Shown here one piece after another: positions 1 to 11,800 of a stretch of DNA of 64,000 nt. Both the position numbers and the translations under genes were made by a program. The DNA is taken from positions 1 through 64,000 of the forward strand of contig CAZSZC010000002.1 of assembly GCA_964610775.1 (NCBI GenBank), in the 5' to 3' direction. The DNA is from CAZPWF01 sp964610775 (GTDB lineage: Bacteria > Patescibacteriota > Saccharimonadia > Saccharimonadales > JACQNP01). The notes under the pieces were generated by a model. The model was not told the origin of the DNA. It saw nothing but the letters and a program-made list of their open reading frames with translations, and made no database searches. The number at the start of each line of letters is the position of its first letter. Position 1 is the stretch's first letter.

Positions 1-890
1 GAACCAGGCTTACAAAGAACCTGACCGCGCTCAATATCATCACGCTCAATACCACGAAGTAGGATACCTACGTTATCACCAGCTTGACCCTGATCAAGAT
101 TCTTCTTGAACATCTCAACACCTGTCACAACGGTTTTCTTAGTATCTCGGATACCAACGATCTCAACTTCTTCGTTTACTTTCACGATACCCTGTTCAAC
201 ACGTCCGGTAGCAACAGTACCACGACCCTTGATTGAGAAAACGTCTTCGATAGGCATTAGGAATGGCTTGTCGAGTTCGCGCTTTGGCTCTTCAACGTAG
301 TCGTCCATAGCCTTAACGAGTTCCATGATTGCGTCTTCATCAGCGGCAGAACCTTCAAGAGCCTTGGTAGCTGAACCTTTGATGATTGGTGCATTTTCAT
401 CAAAATCGTTCTTGGCAAGCAATTCACGAATATCCATTTCAACTAGTTCAACTAGATCTGGATCTGCAAGATCCATCTTGTTCATAAATACAAGAATCTT
501 TGGCACACCGACCTGCTTAGCAAGCAATACGTGCTCACGAGTCTGAGGCATAGGACCATCAGCTGCTGAAACAACCAAAATTGCTCCATCAACCTGAGCC
601 GCACCGGTGATCATGTTCTTAACATAGTCGGCGTGACCTGGCATATCAACGTGAGCGTAGTGACGCTTTTCTGATTCATATTCTTGGTGAGAAGTTGCAA
701 TAGTGATACCACGAGCCTTCTCTTCTGGTGCGTTGTCAATTTGGTCGTAAGCAATCGGCTTGTTTACGTCACTTGGAAGCTTTTTAGCCAATACAGCTGT
801 GATTGCTGCGGTTAGTGTCGTTTTACCATGGTCAACGTGACCCATAGTACCGACGTTTACATGTGGCTTGCTTCGATCAAAATCTGCCAT
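1..890 (-). CDS. tuf: Elongation factor Tu (3' end outside window)
   Basis: EF-Tu is the GTPase that delivers aminoacyl-tRNA to the ribosomal A site. Reading from the ATG at 890 toward base 1 gives about 296 N-terminal codons; the C-terminal part lies left of the window. The GTP-binding motifs are clear: G1 GHVDHGKT near residue 18, the effector segment ARGITI, G3 DMPGHADY and G4 NKMD. The start is supported by an AGGAG SD about 12 nt upstream. Its own promoter (970-998) gives a roughly 70-nt leader, so tuf can be expressed apart from the str block upstream. Identity is certain; the C-terminus cannot be assessed. Confidence 0.98.
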   Translation of the reverse strand, partial: MADFDRSKPHVNVGTMGHVDHGKTTLTAAITAVLAKKLPSDVNKPIAYDQIDNAPEEKARGITIATSHQEYESEKRHYAHVDMPGHADYVKNMITGAAQVDGAILVVSAADGPMPQTREHVLLAKQVGVPKILVFMNKMDLADPDLVELVEMDIRELLAKNDFDENAPIIKGSATKALEGSAADEDAIMELVKAMDDYVEEPKRELDKPFLMPIEDVFSIKGRGTVATGRVEQGIVKVNEEVEIVGIRDTKKTVVTGVEMFKKNLDQGQAGDNVGILLRGIERDDIERGQVLCKPG

Positions 891-969
891 CTTAGTTAGT
901 ACTCCTACTTATTTCTTAATTATTTACTAGCGCAAGAGTAGCAATACACTCACGCAAAGTTACCAATAA

Positions 970-998
970 ATTCTATCTAAATTTAAGGTGTTTGTAAA
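970..998 (-). promoter_or_regulatory. tuf promoter
   Basis: On the minus strand, -35 TTTACA (998-993) and -10 TAGAAT (975-970) are separated by exactly 17 nt. The box lies just past the stop of the small gene ending at 1001, so tuf has a dedicated promoter. Predicted transcription start is near 963. Confidence 0.65.
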
Positions 999-1000
999 GC

Positions 1001-1252
1001 CTAACTCTCGACAGTCTGCGAATCGCTCATTCCGCACTCTACATGCGTCACCCCCAAAATTCTAGCGATTTTGTTTGTAGCAGGGATTCGGCGCTCCCCA
1101 GGGCAGTCCAACGGACAGAAAATTAAATTTGGATCATTGTCACTTGCATGGGGCACATCGTGTTCATTCATGCTAAATCCTACGACATGATGGCCATATT
1201 GTAATTGTTTTATAGGGCACACCTTGCCCACTGATTCAATTTGCTCACTCAT
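1001..1252 (-). CDS. Small Cys-containing protein of unknown function
   Basis: An 83-residue protein, not recognised. The frame stays open upstream to 1366, but that extension overlaps the preceding gene and looks non-protein-like, so the internal ATG at 1252 is preferred; no convincing SD is visible. It carries a CP near residue 12, a CPLDCP segment and an ECG near the C-terminus, plus several His, so metal binding is possible but unproven. It is the last of three small genes between fusA and tuf and ends only 2 nt before the tuf -35 box. Its reality as a gene rests on position and plausible composition. Confidence 0.5.
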   Translation of the reverse strand: MSEQIESVGKVCPIKQLQYGHHVVGFSMNEHDVPHASDNDPNLIFCPLDCPGERRIPATNKIARILGVTHVECGMSDSQTVES

Positions 1253-1298
1253 ATAAGTAAGATATACACACAATGAAGAACTGTTGCAAGCATGTGCT

Positions 1299-1529
1299 TT
1301 ATGGCAGCTGCGGGCGATTTTCCCCGAAGATCTCGTCGATCCTTTCGGCCACCTCGAATAAATCATTAATATTCACAGCCCTGGACTCAGCGCGCATACC
1401 ATAAACTGGCTCTGAGCACGAAGATACAATGACTTTGCTTGAAATATGACTATCAGGGTGTCGCTCGACTAAATCACGATTGTAGTGACTTAGTAATATT
1501 AAGTCACTTGTACGTTCAATCTCGGTCAC
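1299..1529 (-). CDS. Small acidic protein of unknown function
   Basis: A 76-residue protein with a GTG start that shares one base with the stop codon of the preceding small gene (TAGTG), a sign of translational coupling. It has no membrane segment, and its C-terminal half (about residues 50-72) is acidic and helical in character. I do not recognise a family. Its place in a chain of tightly spaced genes downstream of fusA suggests a member of the str transcription unit. Confidence 0.6.
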   Translation of the reverse strand: MTEIERTSDLILLSHYNRDLVERHPDSHISSKVIVSSCSEPVYGMRAESRAVNINDLFEVAERIDEIFGENRPQLP

Positions 1530-1753
1530 TATTTTCCTTCTTCGCCTACACGGCGAGCCACTACGCCATCCATACTATCAGTACCACCAGTAGCCATGGT
1601 TATGTCATCCATGAAGTTAGCTATCGGTCGCTTGATCGTTTCTATTGGGCGCCTAAGCACATTAAGCACCGCCAGACCAAGAGCATGGTAGTCACGCTCG
1701 GCTGGTGGCTTTGGGTCTCTAAATGGTTCTATGCGCAATCTATCAACTGTCAT
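1529..1753 (-). CDS. Small protein of unknown function downstream of fusA
   Basis: A 74-residue protein starting at ATG 1753, only 9 nt after the fusA stop, with a GGA SD 6-8 nt upstream. It is rich in Arg and Pro near the N-terminus (DPKPPAER) and has no evident signal peptide or membrane helix. No family recognised. Tight spacing to fusA and the 1-nt overlap with the next gene argue that it is translated as part of the operon. Confidence 0.6.
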   Translation of the reverse strand: MTVDRLRIEPFRDPKPPAERDYHALGLAVLNVLRRPIETIKRPIANFMDDITMATGGTDSMDGVVARRVGEEGK

Positions 1754-1762
1754 TTCTATTTC

Positions 1763-3850
1763 CTATTTAGCATTTTTTGCAACGATTGCTTCGGCAACAT
1801 TAGTTGGCACATCTGCGTAGTGATCTAGTTCCATGCTTGAACTAGCACGACCTTGTGTCATAGAACGCAAGTTGGTAGTATAGCCGAACATCTCACCTAA
1901 TGGTACAAAACCAGTGATCTCTTTCACTCCAGCCGGAAGGTCTTCCATGGATTCAATACGACCGCGCTTGCTATTAAGATCACCAATGACATCACCCATA
2001 AATTCTTCTGGAGTCACGACAACAACTTTCATAACAGGTTCGAGAAGTACAGGGTTAGCTTTTTTCATAGCTTCCTTGAAGCCGATTGAGCCAGCAGCCT
2101 TGAAGGCCATTTCGCTGGAGTCAACATCATGATAGCTTCCGTCATAAAGCTCAACTTTGACATCAACAACCGGATAGCCTGCCACGACACCATTATTCAT
2201 AGCCTCTTTAATACCCTCATCAACTGGTTTTATGTACTCGCTCGGGACAACGCCACCTTTAATTAGGTTAATGAACTCGTAGCCTTTGCCTTGCTCATTT
2301 TGTGAAATTCGCACCCAAACGTCCCCATATTGACCACGGCCACCAGATTGACGAATAAACTTACCCTGTGCTTCGACAGCATCCTTACGAATTGTTTCTC
2401 GGTAAGCAACCTGTGGGGCGCCTATGTTTGCCTCAACGCTAAATTCGCGCTTCATGCGGTCGATAAGAATTTCCAGGTGTAGCTCACCCATACCAGAAAT
2501 AATTGTTTGACCAGTTTCATCATTAACGCTAATACGAAAGGTTGGGTCTTCTTCAGCCAAACGTTGAAGGGCTATGCTCATCTTTTCTTGATCGCTCTTG
2601 GTCTTCGGCTCAATAGCAATCGATACTGGTGGCTCGGGGAAAGTGATACTTTCCAACACTATTGGATTAGCAGGATCACAAAGAGTGTGCCCCGTAGTAG
2701 TACCTTTGAGCCCCACAATTGCGGCAATATCACCAGCACCGACTTCAGCAACGTCCTCACGTTTATCAGCCTGCATACGAACAATACGTCCGATACGCTC
2801 TTTTTCGCCTGTAGAACTATTCAAAACATATGAGCCAGCAGTTAATTTACCAGAGTACACTCGGTAGTAAGCTAGCTTACCTACAAAAGGATCAGTTGTA
2901 ATCTTGAATGCCAATCCTGATAGTGGTTCACTTTCGCTAACTTTTCTTTCGATTTCTTCACCAGTTTTAGTATGGGTACCCCATGAAGAGCCACGATCCT
3001 CTGGGCTCGGCAAGTAGTCAACCACCATATCGAGAACTTTTTCAACGATAACACCACGACCATCACCACCAGTTACTGCAAAAAAGTTACCAGAAAGTAC
3101 AGCACTACGAATTGCTTGCTTAATTTCGTCCTCACTTAGGCCTTCTTCACCAACCTCAAAATATTTTTCGAGCATGGCTTCGTCTTCGGCAACAGCATTT
3201 TCAATAAGTAGACTGCGGTATTTCTTAACCTTGTCCATCATATCGGCTGGAATCTCTGCTTCGGTCAATGCCTTATCCGTAAATTCCTTGTAGGTATAAG
3301 CCTTCATGCCTACAAGATCGATAATGCCGTTGATACTTTGCTCGAAACCAATTGGTAGGTGAATCGGGAAAGCGCGCTTACTTAATCTGTTATGGATCGA
3401 TTCAAGTGACTTGTAGAAATCACCACCGGTTTGGTTAATCTTATTAATGAAACAGACTCGTGGCACGCCATACTTATCAGCCTGACGCCACACAGTCTCT
3501 GATTGTGATTCGACACCCATCTTACCATCAAAGACCACACAGGCACCGTCTAGTACGCGAAGTGAACGCTCTACCTCGACCGTAAAGTCAATGTGACCCG
3601 GTGTATCAATTATATTTATCTGGTGATCTTTCCAGTAACAAGTCACTGCCGCAGATACAATTGTGATACCACGTTCGCGTTCCTGAGCCATCCAGTCGGT
3701 GGTTGTTTCGCCTTCGTGAACTGCGCCAATTTTATGCTTCAGCCCAGTTCGATACAAAATACCTTCAGTTGTTGTTGTCTTACCCGCATCGATATGCGCA
3801 ATAATACCCATGTTGCGGATTTGTTTCATTGGTGTTTTTTTATCTGCCAT
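1763..3850 (-). CDS. fusA: Elongation factor G
   Basis: EF-G is the translocation GTPase, also active in ribosome recycling. The 695-residue length is normal. Visible motifs: G1 [21 protein letters not shown]3 DTPGHIDF and G4 NKIN, followed by domains II to V ending in [11 protein letters not shown], the typical C-terminal segment. The open frame extends 11 codons further upstream, but ATG 3850 fits the family start (MADKK then the [11 protein letters not shown] core) and is preceded by a GGGGGA SD that lies inside the end of the upstream small gene. It belongs to the rpsL-rpsG-fusA order of the str operon. Confidence 0.98.
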   Translation of the reverse strand: MADKKTPMKQIRNMGIIAHIDAGKTTTTEGILYRTGLKHKIGAVHEGETTTDWMAQERERGITIVSAAVTCYWKDHQINIIDTPGHIDFTVEVERSLRVLDGACVVFDGKMGVESQSETVWRQADKYGVPRVCFINKINQTGGDFYKSLESIHNRLSKRAFPIHLPIGFEQSINGIIDLVGMKAYTYKEFTDKALTEAEIPADMMDKVKKYRSLLIENAVAEDEAMLEKYFEVGEEGLSEDEIKQAIRSAVLSGNFFAVTGGDGRGVIVEKVLDMVVDYLPSPEDRGSSWGTHTKTGEEIERKVSESEPLSGLAFKITTDPFVGKLAYYRVYSGKLTAGSYVLNSSTGEKERIGRIVRMQADKREDVAEVGAGDIAAIVGLKGTTTGHTLCDPANPIVLESITFPEPPVSIAIEPKTKSDQEKMSIALQRLAEEDPTFRISVNDETGQTIISGMGELHLEILIDRMKREFSVEANIGAPQVAYRETIRKDAVEAQGKFIRQSGGRGQYGDVWVRISQNEQGKGYEFINLIKGGVVPSEYIKPVDEGIKEAMNNGVVAGYPVVDVKVELYDGSYHDVDSSEMAFKAAGSIGFKEAMKKANPVLLEPVMKVVVVTPEEFMGDVIGDLNSKRGRIESMEDLPAGVKEITGFVPLGEMFGYTTNLRSMTQGRASSSMELDHYADVPTNVAEAIVAKNAK

Positions 3851-3851
3851 T

Positions 3852-4043
3852 TTACTGATTTCCCCCGTTAATAGTGTTGTCAATCGTTCTTAATGCTAAA
3901 ACTGCAAATTTCAAAATGCCCTGATATGCAACTGAAAGTGGACTGGCGTTGCCCGCATATGCACGATCATTCTCCATTTGATTTGCGTGAATGGCAACCG
4001 AATTACTAACCTCGTTTGCTAGTGAATGGATTCTATCGATCAT
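3852..4043 (-). CDS. Small protein of unknown function between rpsG and fusA
   Basis: A 63-residue protein that fills the rpsG-fusA gap: its ATG is 15 nt after the rpsG stop and its TAA ends 1 nt before the fusA start codon. An AAGG element lies upstream. Its 3' end also supplies the purine-rich SD of fusA, so translation of the two is probably coupled. The predicted protein is helical with a weakly hydrophobic middle and a C-terminal NGGNQ. No family recognised. The classical str operon has no gene here. Confidence 0.6.
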   Translation of the reverse strand: MIDRIHSLANEVSNSVAIHANQMENDRAYAGNASPLSVAYQGILKFAVLALRTIDNTINGGNQ

Positions 4044-4058
4044 GACCGTTGATAAACC

Positions 4059-4535
4059 TTATCTCGCAAAGTGAGCAAAGGCTCGGTTAGCTTCGGCCAT
4101 CTTGTGAGTATCTTCACGTTTTTTGACCGCTGTACCAGTATTGTTATAGGCGTCAACAAGCTCTAGAGCAATACGATCTTCCATACTCATACCCTTACGT
4201 GAACGAGCAGCGGCTACAAACCACATAGTTGTAAGGTGCTGTTGACGCTGACCGCGAACTTCGAATGGGATTTGATAGTTAGCCCCACCAACGCGACGAG
4301 AGCGAGTCTCTACGCCAGGTTTTATATTGGCAAAGGCTTGTTCAAAAACCTCTAGAGGATTCTGAACCTTAACTTTATCTGCGGCCTTCTGCATACCGTT
4401 ATAAACAAGTCGCTCAGCAACTTGTTTTTTGCCATTAACCATAACGCGGTTAATGAGCTTGGTAACCTGAACGCTGTTGTAGATACGATCTGGCTGAACT
4501 TCGCGAACAAGAGATTTGGTAACTTTCCTTGGCAT
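4059..4535 (-). CDS. rpsG: 30S ribosomal protein S7
   Basis: S7 nucleates assembly of the 30S head and contacts the E site. The 158-residue length is typical. It has the family signature with [11 protein letters not shown] followed by the R-rich helix near residues 80-100 and the conserved end [13 protein letters not shown]. Its ATG shares one base with the rpsL stop (TAATG), the tight coupling usual in str operons. Confidence 0.98.
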   Translation of the reverse strand: MPRKVTKSLVREVQPDRIYNSVQVTKLINRVMVNGKKQVAERLVYNGMQKAADKVKVQNPLEVFEQAFANIKPGVETRSRRVGGANYQIPFEVRGQRQQHLTTMWFVAAARSRKGMSMEDRIALELVDAYNNTGTAVKKREDTHKMAEANRAFAHFAR

Positions 4536-4948
4536 TACTTGCTCTCCTTCTTTGCGCCGTACTTAGACCGGCCTTGCTTTCGATTCTGAACACCCTGAAG
4601 ATCAAGACTTCCGCGCACGATATGATATCGCACACCTGGAAGGTCCTTTACTCGACCACCACGAACCAAAACAACAGCGTGTTCTTGTAAGTTGTGACCT
4701 TCGCCACCAATATAGGCCCAAACTTCGTAACCATTACTCAAACGAACACGAGCAACTTTACGAAGAGCGGAGTTTGGCTTCTTTGGTGTCTTGGTCGTGA
4801 CCTTAACACAAACACCACGCTTAAAAGGTGCTGGTTTTTCGTAATTTCTAGTTTTTAGATTATTTACTACGCGTTGCATAGCTGGCGACTTGCTTTTGCT
4901 AGTCACTTTGACGCGCGGCTTGCGCACCAATTGATTAATTGTTGGCAT
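4535..4948 (-). CDS. rpsL: 30S ribosomal protein S12
   Basis: S12 lies at the decoding centre. At 137 residues it is of normal length and retains both conserved loops: the segment containing [10 protein letters not shown] and the segment [15 protein letters not shown] followed by [11 protein letters not shown]. The Lys and Pro positions where streptomycin resistance normally arises look wild type. A strong AGGAG SD sits 7-11 nt upstream of the ATG. It is separated from rpoC by about 110 nt containing a possible promoter and a small hairpin. Confidence 0.98.
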   Translation of the reverse strand: MPTINQLVRKPRVKVTSKSKSPAMQRVVNNLKTRNYEKPAPFKRGVCVKVTTKTPKKPNSALRKVARVRLSNGYEVWAYIGGEGHNLQEHAVVLVRGGRVKDLPGVRYHIVRGSLDLQGVQNRKQGRSKYGAKKESK

Positions 4949-5027
4949 GTATTCTCCTTAAGTTTGTAACCTACTGCAGCGTACGCATGCCTACGCACGG
5001 CTCAGATTACTTATTTTACAATCGTTA

Positions 5028-5056
5028 ACTCTAACAGGTTGTTGGCAAAAATACAA
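5028..5056 (-). promoter_or_regulatory. Possible str-operon promoter in the rpoC-rpsL gap
   Basis: In the 111-nt gap (4949-5059) the minus strand has an extended -10, TGT followed by TAGAGT (5033-5028), with a poor -35 (TTGTAT, 5056-5051) at 17 nt spacing. Further downstream in the putative leader, GCGTA (4996-4992) and TACGC (4983-4979) can pair as a small hairpin with an 8-nt loop. Whether rpsL is driven from here or by read-through from rpoC is open. Confidence 0.3.
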
Positions 5057-5059
5057 GTC

Positions 5060-8000
5060 TTAGTCTTCAATAACAGCTTGCGCTTCAGCTTCTAGTAGCT
5101 CTTCTTTGGCTTGTTGTTCCTGCTTGGCATTGTAGCCAGTTCCAACCGGAATTCGACGACCTAAGATAACGTTCTCTTTTAGGCCATAAAGTTTGTCAAC
5201 CTTACCACTAGTGGCAGCAGCGATCAGAACACGTGTCGTGTCCTGGAAACTAGCAGCACTTAAGAATGAGTCGGTTGATAGGCTAGCCTTGGTGATTCCA
5301 AGAAGTAGCTGGGTGTACTTAGCGGGATTCTTACCTTCGCTGACTAGTACTTCGTTAGCTTCAACTACGGCCAACTTGCTCACGATATCACCAGTCACGA
5401 ACTCAGTGTCACCAGCGTCTTCTATCTGAACACGACTGAACATCTGACGCACTATAATTTCCAGGTGCTTGTCGGCTATATTTTGACCCTGTGAAGCAAA
5501 AATGCGCAAAATTTCATTCATGATGTATCGTTGCGTAGCTTCAACACCTTTGAGGCGCATAAGTTCATGTAGATTAACCGAACCGTTCGTAAGACGCTGA
5601 CCAGCTTCGACAACTTCACCATCTTTGACAGTTAATTGCTTGAAGCCAGGGATTTCGTATCTTACAACGCTCTTTCCAACAGGTACGACTGAGATCGACT
5701 TTTTGTTGACCTCTACTTTACCAGCAATAGTTGAAATAAGCGGCTCCCTGTCGTCTTCGGCTGCAGCCAATACATCACCGACAGCAACTTCAGTACCATG
5801 CGCAACTTGCACGATGCGACCATTGATTTCGTATTTAACTTTCTTCTTGTCATCGGCACTTACCTGAACTATGTAGTGATCACCCTCTTCCCAAGCGGAA
5901 ACGACACCGTCAATATCTGACAAGAACGCCTGACCCTTTGGAGTTCTAACTTCGAACAACTCTTCAACACGTGGCAAACCTTGTGTTATGTCATCAGCAG
6001 CCGCCGAACCACCACTATGGAATGTTCGTAGCGTTAGCTGAGTACCAGGTTCACCGATACTTTGAGCAGCTATTACGCCAATAGGGTGATATGGTACGAC
6101 TACCTCGCCAGTGGCTGGGTCAAGCCCGTAAGACTTTCGTGAAACACCTCTAACATTAGTACAGCTAAGTGCACTCATTATCCTTACACCATCTACAGTT
6201 TCGTCAGCCTCGATCGCAGCTGCGGTAGCTAAATCAATAAGCTCACCTGCTTTGACATATTTTCCAACTTTGTCAGCAGCATAACGACCAACCAAGCGCG
6301 AAGCATAACTGACCCCAATTTCTTCAGAATCAGAACGATATACTGGGAAACCTGGATCGGCACAATCATCGTCAATAGTGAAAACATCCTGGCTAACATC
6401 AACCAAGCGCCTAGTTAGATATCCGGAATCAGCTGTCTTGAGCGCAGTGTCAATCATACCCTTACGAGCACCACGGGTTGCCGTAAAGTACTCGAGAGGA
6501 TTAAGTCCACCTTTATAGTTAGAACGAATTGGTAGCTCGATAGCACGACCAGTCGCGTCAGTAGTTACGCCGAGCATACCGACAGCCGTCTTTACCTGCC
6601 CAATATTACCTCTAGCCCCTGACATAACAGCAATAGACATCGAACTGTCTTCGCTGGCGAACTGTTTAGAAAGCTTGTCCTGAACATCTGCATCAGTATT
6701 CATCCAGGTCTCAACAGTCAGACGATATCGTTCTTCATCTGTAATGAAACCTTGGTCATACTGTTCGCTAATATCAGTAGCTTTCTTTTCACCAGCGCCC
6801 AGAATTATTTCAAGACCTTCAATTTCACTAAAGTCAGTCATACCCATAGATAGACCGGACATAGTAGCATATTTGAAGCCGATATCCTTAAGCTCATCGG
6901 CTAACTCTGCTGTTTTGTCTTGACCATATTTCTGATAAGCCAAAGCCATCACACTTGACAATTTCTTCTTAGTCATAGCCTCTTCCTGGAACGGGAAGTC
7001 TTCAGGGAATATTTCATTGAAAAGAAGTCGACCAACAGTAGTAGTGCGCAATTCACCCCTAAAAGGTGACTGTACAACTGTCTGCAACTCAACACTACCA
7101 GCGTCGAGCGCCATAAGTACTTCATCAATACTTACGAATGCCTTTACCTTGCCCTTGTTAGCACCTGGACGATCATAAGTCAGATAGTAACAGCCCAGCA
7201 CGATATCTTGTTCGATGTGTAGAATTGGCGAACCATCGGCAGGCTTAAGTAAGTTTTTGCTACTAGCCATAATTTCGCGTGCTTCCTTTTGTGCAGCATC
7301 AGAAAGTGGAAGATGTACTGCCATTTGGTCACCATCAAAGTCAGCATTAAAGCCTTTACAAACCAAAGGGTGCAACTGAATCGCTTTTCCTTCAATTAGA
7401 ACTGGATGAAATGCCTGAATACTTAAACGGTGCAAACTTGGTGCTCGGTTCAATAGTACATAGCGACCTTTAATTGCTTCGTCTAAAGCGTCCCATACTA
7501 CTGTTTCGCCAGTCTCAATCATTCTAGTAGCTGAGCGAATATTATGAGCATACTCATTAGCGATCAGGTGGCCGATTACAAATGGCTTGAATAGCTCAAG
7601 CGCCATCATTTTCGGTAAACCACATTGGAAAATCTTGAGCTCAGGTCCGGCTACGATAACCGACCTACCAGAGTAGTCAACGCGCTTGCCAAGTAAGTTC
7701 TGACGGAAACGACCTTGTTTACCTTTAAGCATGTCGCTAAGAGACTTAAGCCTGCGGCGCTGGCCTGTTGCTGCAACTGCTCGTCCTGAACGTGCGTTAT
7801 TGTTGTCGATTAACGCATCAACAGCTTCCTGAAGCATACGTTGCTCATTACGACGAATAACTTCTGGGGCATTCAGTTCAATGAGCTTCTTTAATCGATT
7901 ATTACGATTGATCACTCGACGATATAGGTCATTAAGGTCACTAGTTGCAAATCTCCCACCGGTTAGCTGAACCATAGGTCGAAGATCTGGAGGAATAACC

Positions 8001-8896
8001 GGTAACACACTTACGCACATGCTACCTGGCTTAATACCTGCCCGTTGCATACTTTCAAGTAAACGCAAGCGCTTCATTAACTTCTTCTTACGCTGACCCT
8101 TTGCTTCTTCGGCCTCTTCTGTGAGGCTAGCAATTAACACTTCTAGATCGATATCATCAAGCAATTCTTTAAGCGCAGCGCCACCCATCCCGACTTGAAC
8201 TAGCTCTCTTAGCTCATCTGGAAGATTTCGGTAGTCGGTCTCAGAAATAAGCTGTAGCTTTACTAAGCTGTCTAGCTGAGTCTTGAGCTCCTCGTAGCTT
8301 GCGTTAAGTTCCTCAAGTTCTTTGGTTTGCATTTCAGCCAAAGCTTTTACGTTAGAATCTTCCTTTTTAGCTTCCTCTTCAAAACGAAGTTTTATGGCTT
8401 CTTGAGCGGCATTAAATTCTGCTTCTTTGTCTTGAGCCAATTGAGCACGCTTGTCTTCATCAACGTTTTTAATGATATAGCTAGCGAAGTAGGCAACTCG
8501 TTCCAAGTTCTTTACTGTCATACCTAGCAATAAACCAACAGCTGAAGGAGTGCCGCGCAAAAACCAAATGTGAGCTACCGGTGATGCAAGAGTAATGTGT
8601 CCCATTCGTTCACGTCGAACAATTGATTTAGTAACTATTTCACCATTCTTATCAACCGCTGCTTCTCTAGAACGAACGCCCTTGTATTTGGCATCATGAG
8701 GATTAATATCCTTTACGGGACCAAAGATACGTTCGCAAAATAAACCATCGCGTTCTGGCTTTTGGGTACGATAATTAATCGTCTCCGGTTTAGTAACCTC
8801 TCCATGACTCCAGTCCAAAATATCATCTGAGCTAGCAACGGCTAGTCGGACTGCGTCGAAGTCGGCAATATTTGTTCCGTGTGAGTACCGTCTCAT
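5060..8896 (-). CDS. rpoC: RNA polymerase beta' subunit with degenerate zinc sites
   Basis: This is the catalytic beta' subunit, 1278 residues. The Mg-binding loop NADFDGDQ is at residues 517-524, the lid/rudder region with [20 protein letters not shown] at about 392-411, and the trigger-loop/bridge region contains [19 protein letters not shown]. What is odd is zinc binding. In other bacteria four Cys lie between the FGP and RRERMGH motifs; here residues 63-87 contain none. At the second site two Cys appear to remain (DDDC, ALSC), but the CxxC that normally follows reads SRKS. Residues about 150-275 are charged and helical. The ATG shares one base with the rpoB stop. Confidence 0.98.
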   Translation of the reverse strand: MRRYSHGTNIADFDAVRLAVASSDDILDWSHGEVTKPETINYRTQKPERDGLFCERIFGPVKDINPHDAKYKGVRSREAAVDKNGEIVTKSIVRRERMGHITLASPVAHIWFLRGTPSAVGLLLGMTVKNLERVAYFASYIIKNVDEDKRAQLAQDKEAEFNAAQEAIKLRFEEEAKKEDSNVKALAEMQTKELEELNASYEELKTQLDSLVKLQLISETDYRNLPDELRELVQVGMGGAALKELLDDIDLEVLIASLTEEAEEAKGQRKKKLMKRLRLLESMQRAGIKPGSMCVSVLPVIPPDLRPMVQLTGGRFATSDLNDLYRRVINRNNRLKKLIELNAPEVIRRNEQRMLQEAVDALIDNNNARSGRAVAATGQRRRLKSLSDMLKGKQGRFRQNLLGKRVDYSGRSVIVAGPELKIFQCGLPKMMALELFKPFVIGHLIANEYAHNIRSATRMIETGETVVWDALDEAIKGRYVLLNRAPSLHRLSIQAFHPVLIEGKAIQLHPLVCKGFNADFDGDQMAVHLPLSDAAQKEAREIMASSKNLLKPADGSPILHIEQDIVLGCYYLTYDRPGANKGKVKAFVSIDEVLMALDAGSVELQTVVQSPFRGELRTTTVGRLLFNEIFPEDFPFQEEAMTKKKLSSVMALAYQKYGQDKTAELADELKDIGFKYATMSGLSMGMTDFSEIEGLEIILGAGEKKATDISEQYDQGFITDEERYRLTVETWMNTDADVQDKLSKQFASEDSSMSIAVMSGARGNIGQVKTAVGMLGVTTDATGRAIELPIRSNYKGGLNPLEYFTATRGARKGMIDTALKTADSGYLTRRLVDVSQDVFTIDDDCADPGFPVYRSDSEEIGVSYASRLVGRYAADKVGKYVKAGELIDLATAAAIEADETVDGVRIMSALSCTNVRGVSRKSYGLDPATGEVVVPYHPIGVIAAQSIGEPGTQLTLRTFHSGGSAAADDITQGLPRVEELFEVRTPKGQAFLSDIDGVVSAWEEGDHYIVQVSADDKKKVKYEINGRIVQVAHGTEVAVGDVLAAAEDDREPLISTIAGKVEVNKKSISVVPVGKSVVRYEIPGFKQLTVKDGEVVEAGQRLTNGSVNLHELMRLKGVEATQRYIMNEILRIFASQGQNIADKHLEIIVRQMFSRVQIEDAGDTEFVTGDIVSKLAVVEANEVLVSEGKNPAKYTQLLLGITKASLSTDSFLSAASFQDTTRVLIAAATSGKVDKLYGLKENVILGRRIPVGTGYNAKQEQQAKEELLEAEAQAVIED

Positions 8897-11800
8897 TACG
8901 CAACCTCCTTTTCATCTTCTTCACTTACCAGGGTGTCGACATTATCTGTTATTTCTGTCACCTCTGTTGCTACTGTTTCACCTAAACCGATTACATCAAA
9001 CTCATCAAGAGCTGCGTCCTCAGTAACGTCAACATCGGAAATTACTGGCTCCGGTACTGCGACGTCTGATAGGTGCTCGGCTTCGTCTTTTATGTTTTCT
9101 GCCAACACTTCTTCGGCATCAATCACATCGTCACTATGAACAAGATCAACTTTGAGACCAAGTCCTTGAAGTTCTTTAACTAGCACGTTGAAGCTTTCTG
9201 GAACTTTTGGCCCAACAATTTCGGTTTGCTTAATGATTGACTCGTAAGCCTTCGAACGTCCGTAAACATCGTCAGATTTAATGGTCAGCATTTCTTGTAG
9301 GATATTACTTGCTCCGTATGCTTCCAGTGCCCATACTTCCATCTCGCCAAATCGTTGACCGCCATTTTGAGCCTTACCACCAAGTGGCTGCTGCGTAACC
9401 ATAGTGTACGGTCCGGTTGAACGTGCGTGTATCTTGTCGGCAATCATGTGATTAAGCTTAATCATGTACATACTCCCGACAGTGGTGCGCTCTTTGAACG
9501 CCTCACCAGTACGTCCGTCATACAATTGCTGCTTACCGTCATCAGGCAGGCCTGCTTCGGTCAAAAGTTCTTTAATTTTGTCTGATGAAACACCGTTAAA
9601 TGATGGGCTAGCCACTTTTATGCCGAGCGCCTTTGCAGCCATTCCAAGATGTGTTTCAAACAACTGACCAATGTTCATACGACTTGGCACACCCAATGGG
9701 TTTAAGAGAATGTCTATAGGTGTTCCGTCTTCAGTGAATGGCATATCTTCGACAGGTAATACGCGAGCAATAACACCCTTGTTACCATGACGACCACCAA
9801 GTTTATCACCAACCGATATTTTACGCATTTGAGCTACAAATACTTGGATCTGCATAATCACGCCAGCTTTTAGCTCGTGACCATTAGCCCTGGAGAAGAC
9901 TTTTACGCCAACTACCTTACCGTGTTTGCCGTTTGGCATACGTTGCGAAGTATCGCGAACTTCTTTGGCTTTCTCGCCAAAAATAGCTCGTAGCAAACGT
10001 TCTTCACTGCTTAACTCTTGTTCACCTTTAGGCGTAATTTTACCTATCAAGATGTCACCAGGATGCACTTCTGCACCTATACGAACAATACCGTCATCAT
10101 CAAGATGCCGTAGAGCGTCCTCGGCTACGTTAGGAATATCGCGGGTTACGATTTCTGGTCCAAGCTTCGTTTCGCGTACTTCTACCATGAAATCAACAAT
10201 ATGAACGGATGTAAGGGTGTCATCTTCAACAAGCTTTCGAGATACGATGATAGCATCTTCGAAGTTATAACCTGACCACGGCATGAAGGCTACTAGCAGA
10301 TCCTTACCCAAAGCGAGCTCGCCATTGGCAATACTCATGCCTTCGATTATTGGGTCGCCAGCTTTTAGTTTATCGCCATTATTCACGACAACTTTTTGGT
10401 TGATTGAACTTCCCTCGTTACTCCTTAGGAAATGATGTGGGGTGTATGTTGCCTTCCTGTCTTTATACTTAACAACTACTTCATCACCAGTTGCTTTTAT
10501 AACTTCACCAGCTTCTTCTGCCACTATTAACTGGCCACTGTTTCTAGCCACGATTTCTTCGAGACCCGTACCGACAATTGGGGAATCTGGTGCTATTAAC
10601 GGAACTGCCTGGCGCTGTTGATTACTACCCATAAGTGATCGGTACACATAGTTCTTTTCAACAAATGGTATAAGGCCTGCACTTGATCCTATAATCTGCT
10701 TGCGGGATGCGTCCATGTGAGTAACATCGTTAGCATCAACTTCACCCGATTTTAGGTGACTGCGCGCCGATACGCGTTCGCTGACGAAATGACCGTTGTC
10801 ATCGTATTTTTCACCTGCACTTGCGATTACGGCAGTTTCTTCTTCGGCAGCATCAAGATACTTAACTTCATCAGTCACGACAGCTTTTACTGGCCATGTC
10901 ACTTGAGTTTTGATTGAAGCAAGCTTCTTGGCTGCCTCTGCAGTAATTTTTGCACCAGCTTTTACGATAACCTTGCCCTTTTCATCTTCTAAGTTAACAG
11001 AGGCAATATGTCCAACTGCGTCCTTGGCTGTAACTGAATTTATTACACGACGATATGGAGTTTCTATAAAGCCATAATCGTTAATACGAGCATAGCTAGC
11101 TAGATTCAACACCAATCCAATGTTTGCGCCCTCAGGCGTTTCCACCGCGCAAATACGTCCATAGTGAGTAGCATGGGCATCACGAACTTCAAAGCCGGCG
11201 CGCTCACGACTAAGACCACCAGGGCCCATCGAGCTAAGGCGACGCTTGTGTGCTAATTCACTCAAAGGGTTAATCTGATCCATAAATTGAGATAGCTGTG
11301 AGCTAGCAAAGAATTCTCGGACAGCAGCAACAACCGGTCGAGCATTGATCAACTGAGCCGGCGTAACGGTTTCAATCTCACTCATACTCATGCGATCCTT
11401 GGTATTTCTTTCCATGCGAAGCAAACCAATCCTAAATTGCCTCTGGACGAGCTCACCAACCAATTTGACTCGTCGATTCGCCAATGAGTCAATATCATCT
11501 GCCGGTTCTTGTGTATTATTTAGACGTATAACTTCAGCAATAATTGCAACAAGATCTTCCAGGCGCATAACTCGGTTTTCGGTCGTGTTGGGTATATCAA
11601 TGTTGAGTCGCTTGTTAATTTTGTAACGACCGACTCGACTGAAGTCGAAACGCTTGAAGTTATAAAACATGTTCTCAAGCAAGCTTCGAGCATTATCAAC
11701 AGTAGCGAGATCACCAGGACGCAGACGTCGATATACTTCGATTAATGCTTCGTTACTACCCTTAGTAGGGTCTTTTTCAAGAGTTGCATCAACATAGCTG

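Noticed and set aside
1253..1366. N-terminal extension of the small gene ending at 1001
   Set aside because: It overlaps the upstream small gene and the added residues look like out-of-frame sequence; the internal ATG at 1252 is more plausible.
4979..4996. Hairpin in the rpsL leader as a transcription terminator
   Set aside because: Short 5-bp stem with no following U-tract; kept only as a minor note in the promoter entry.
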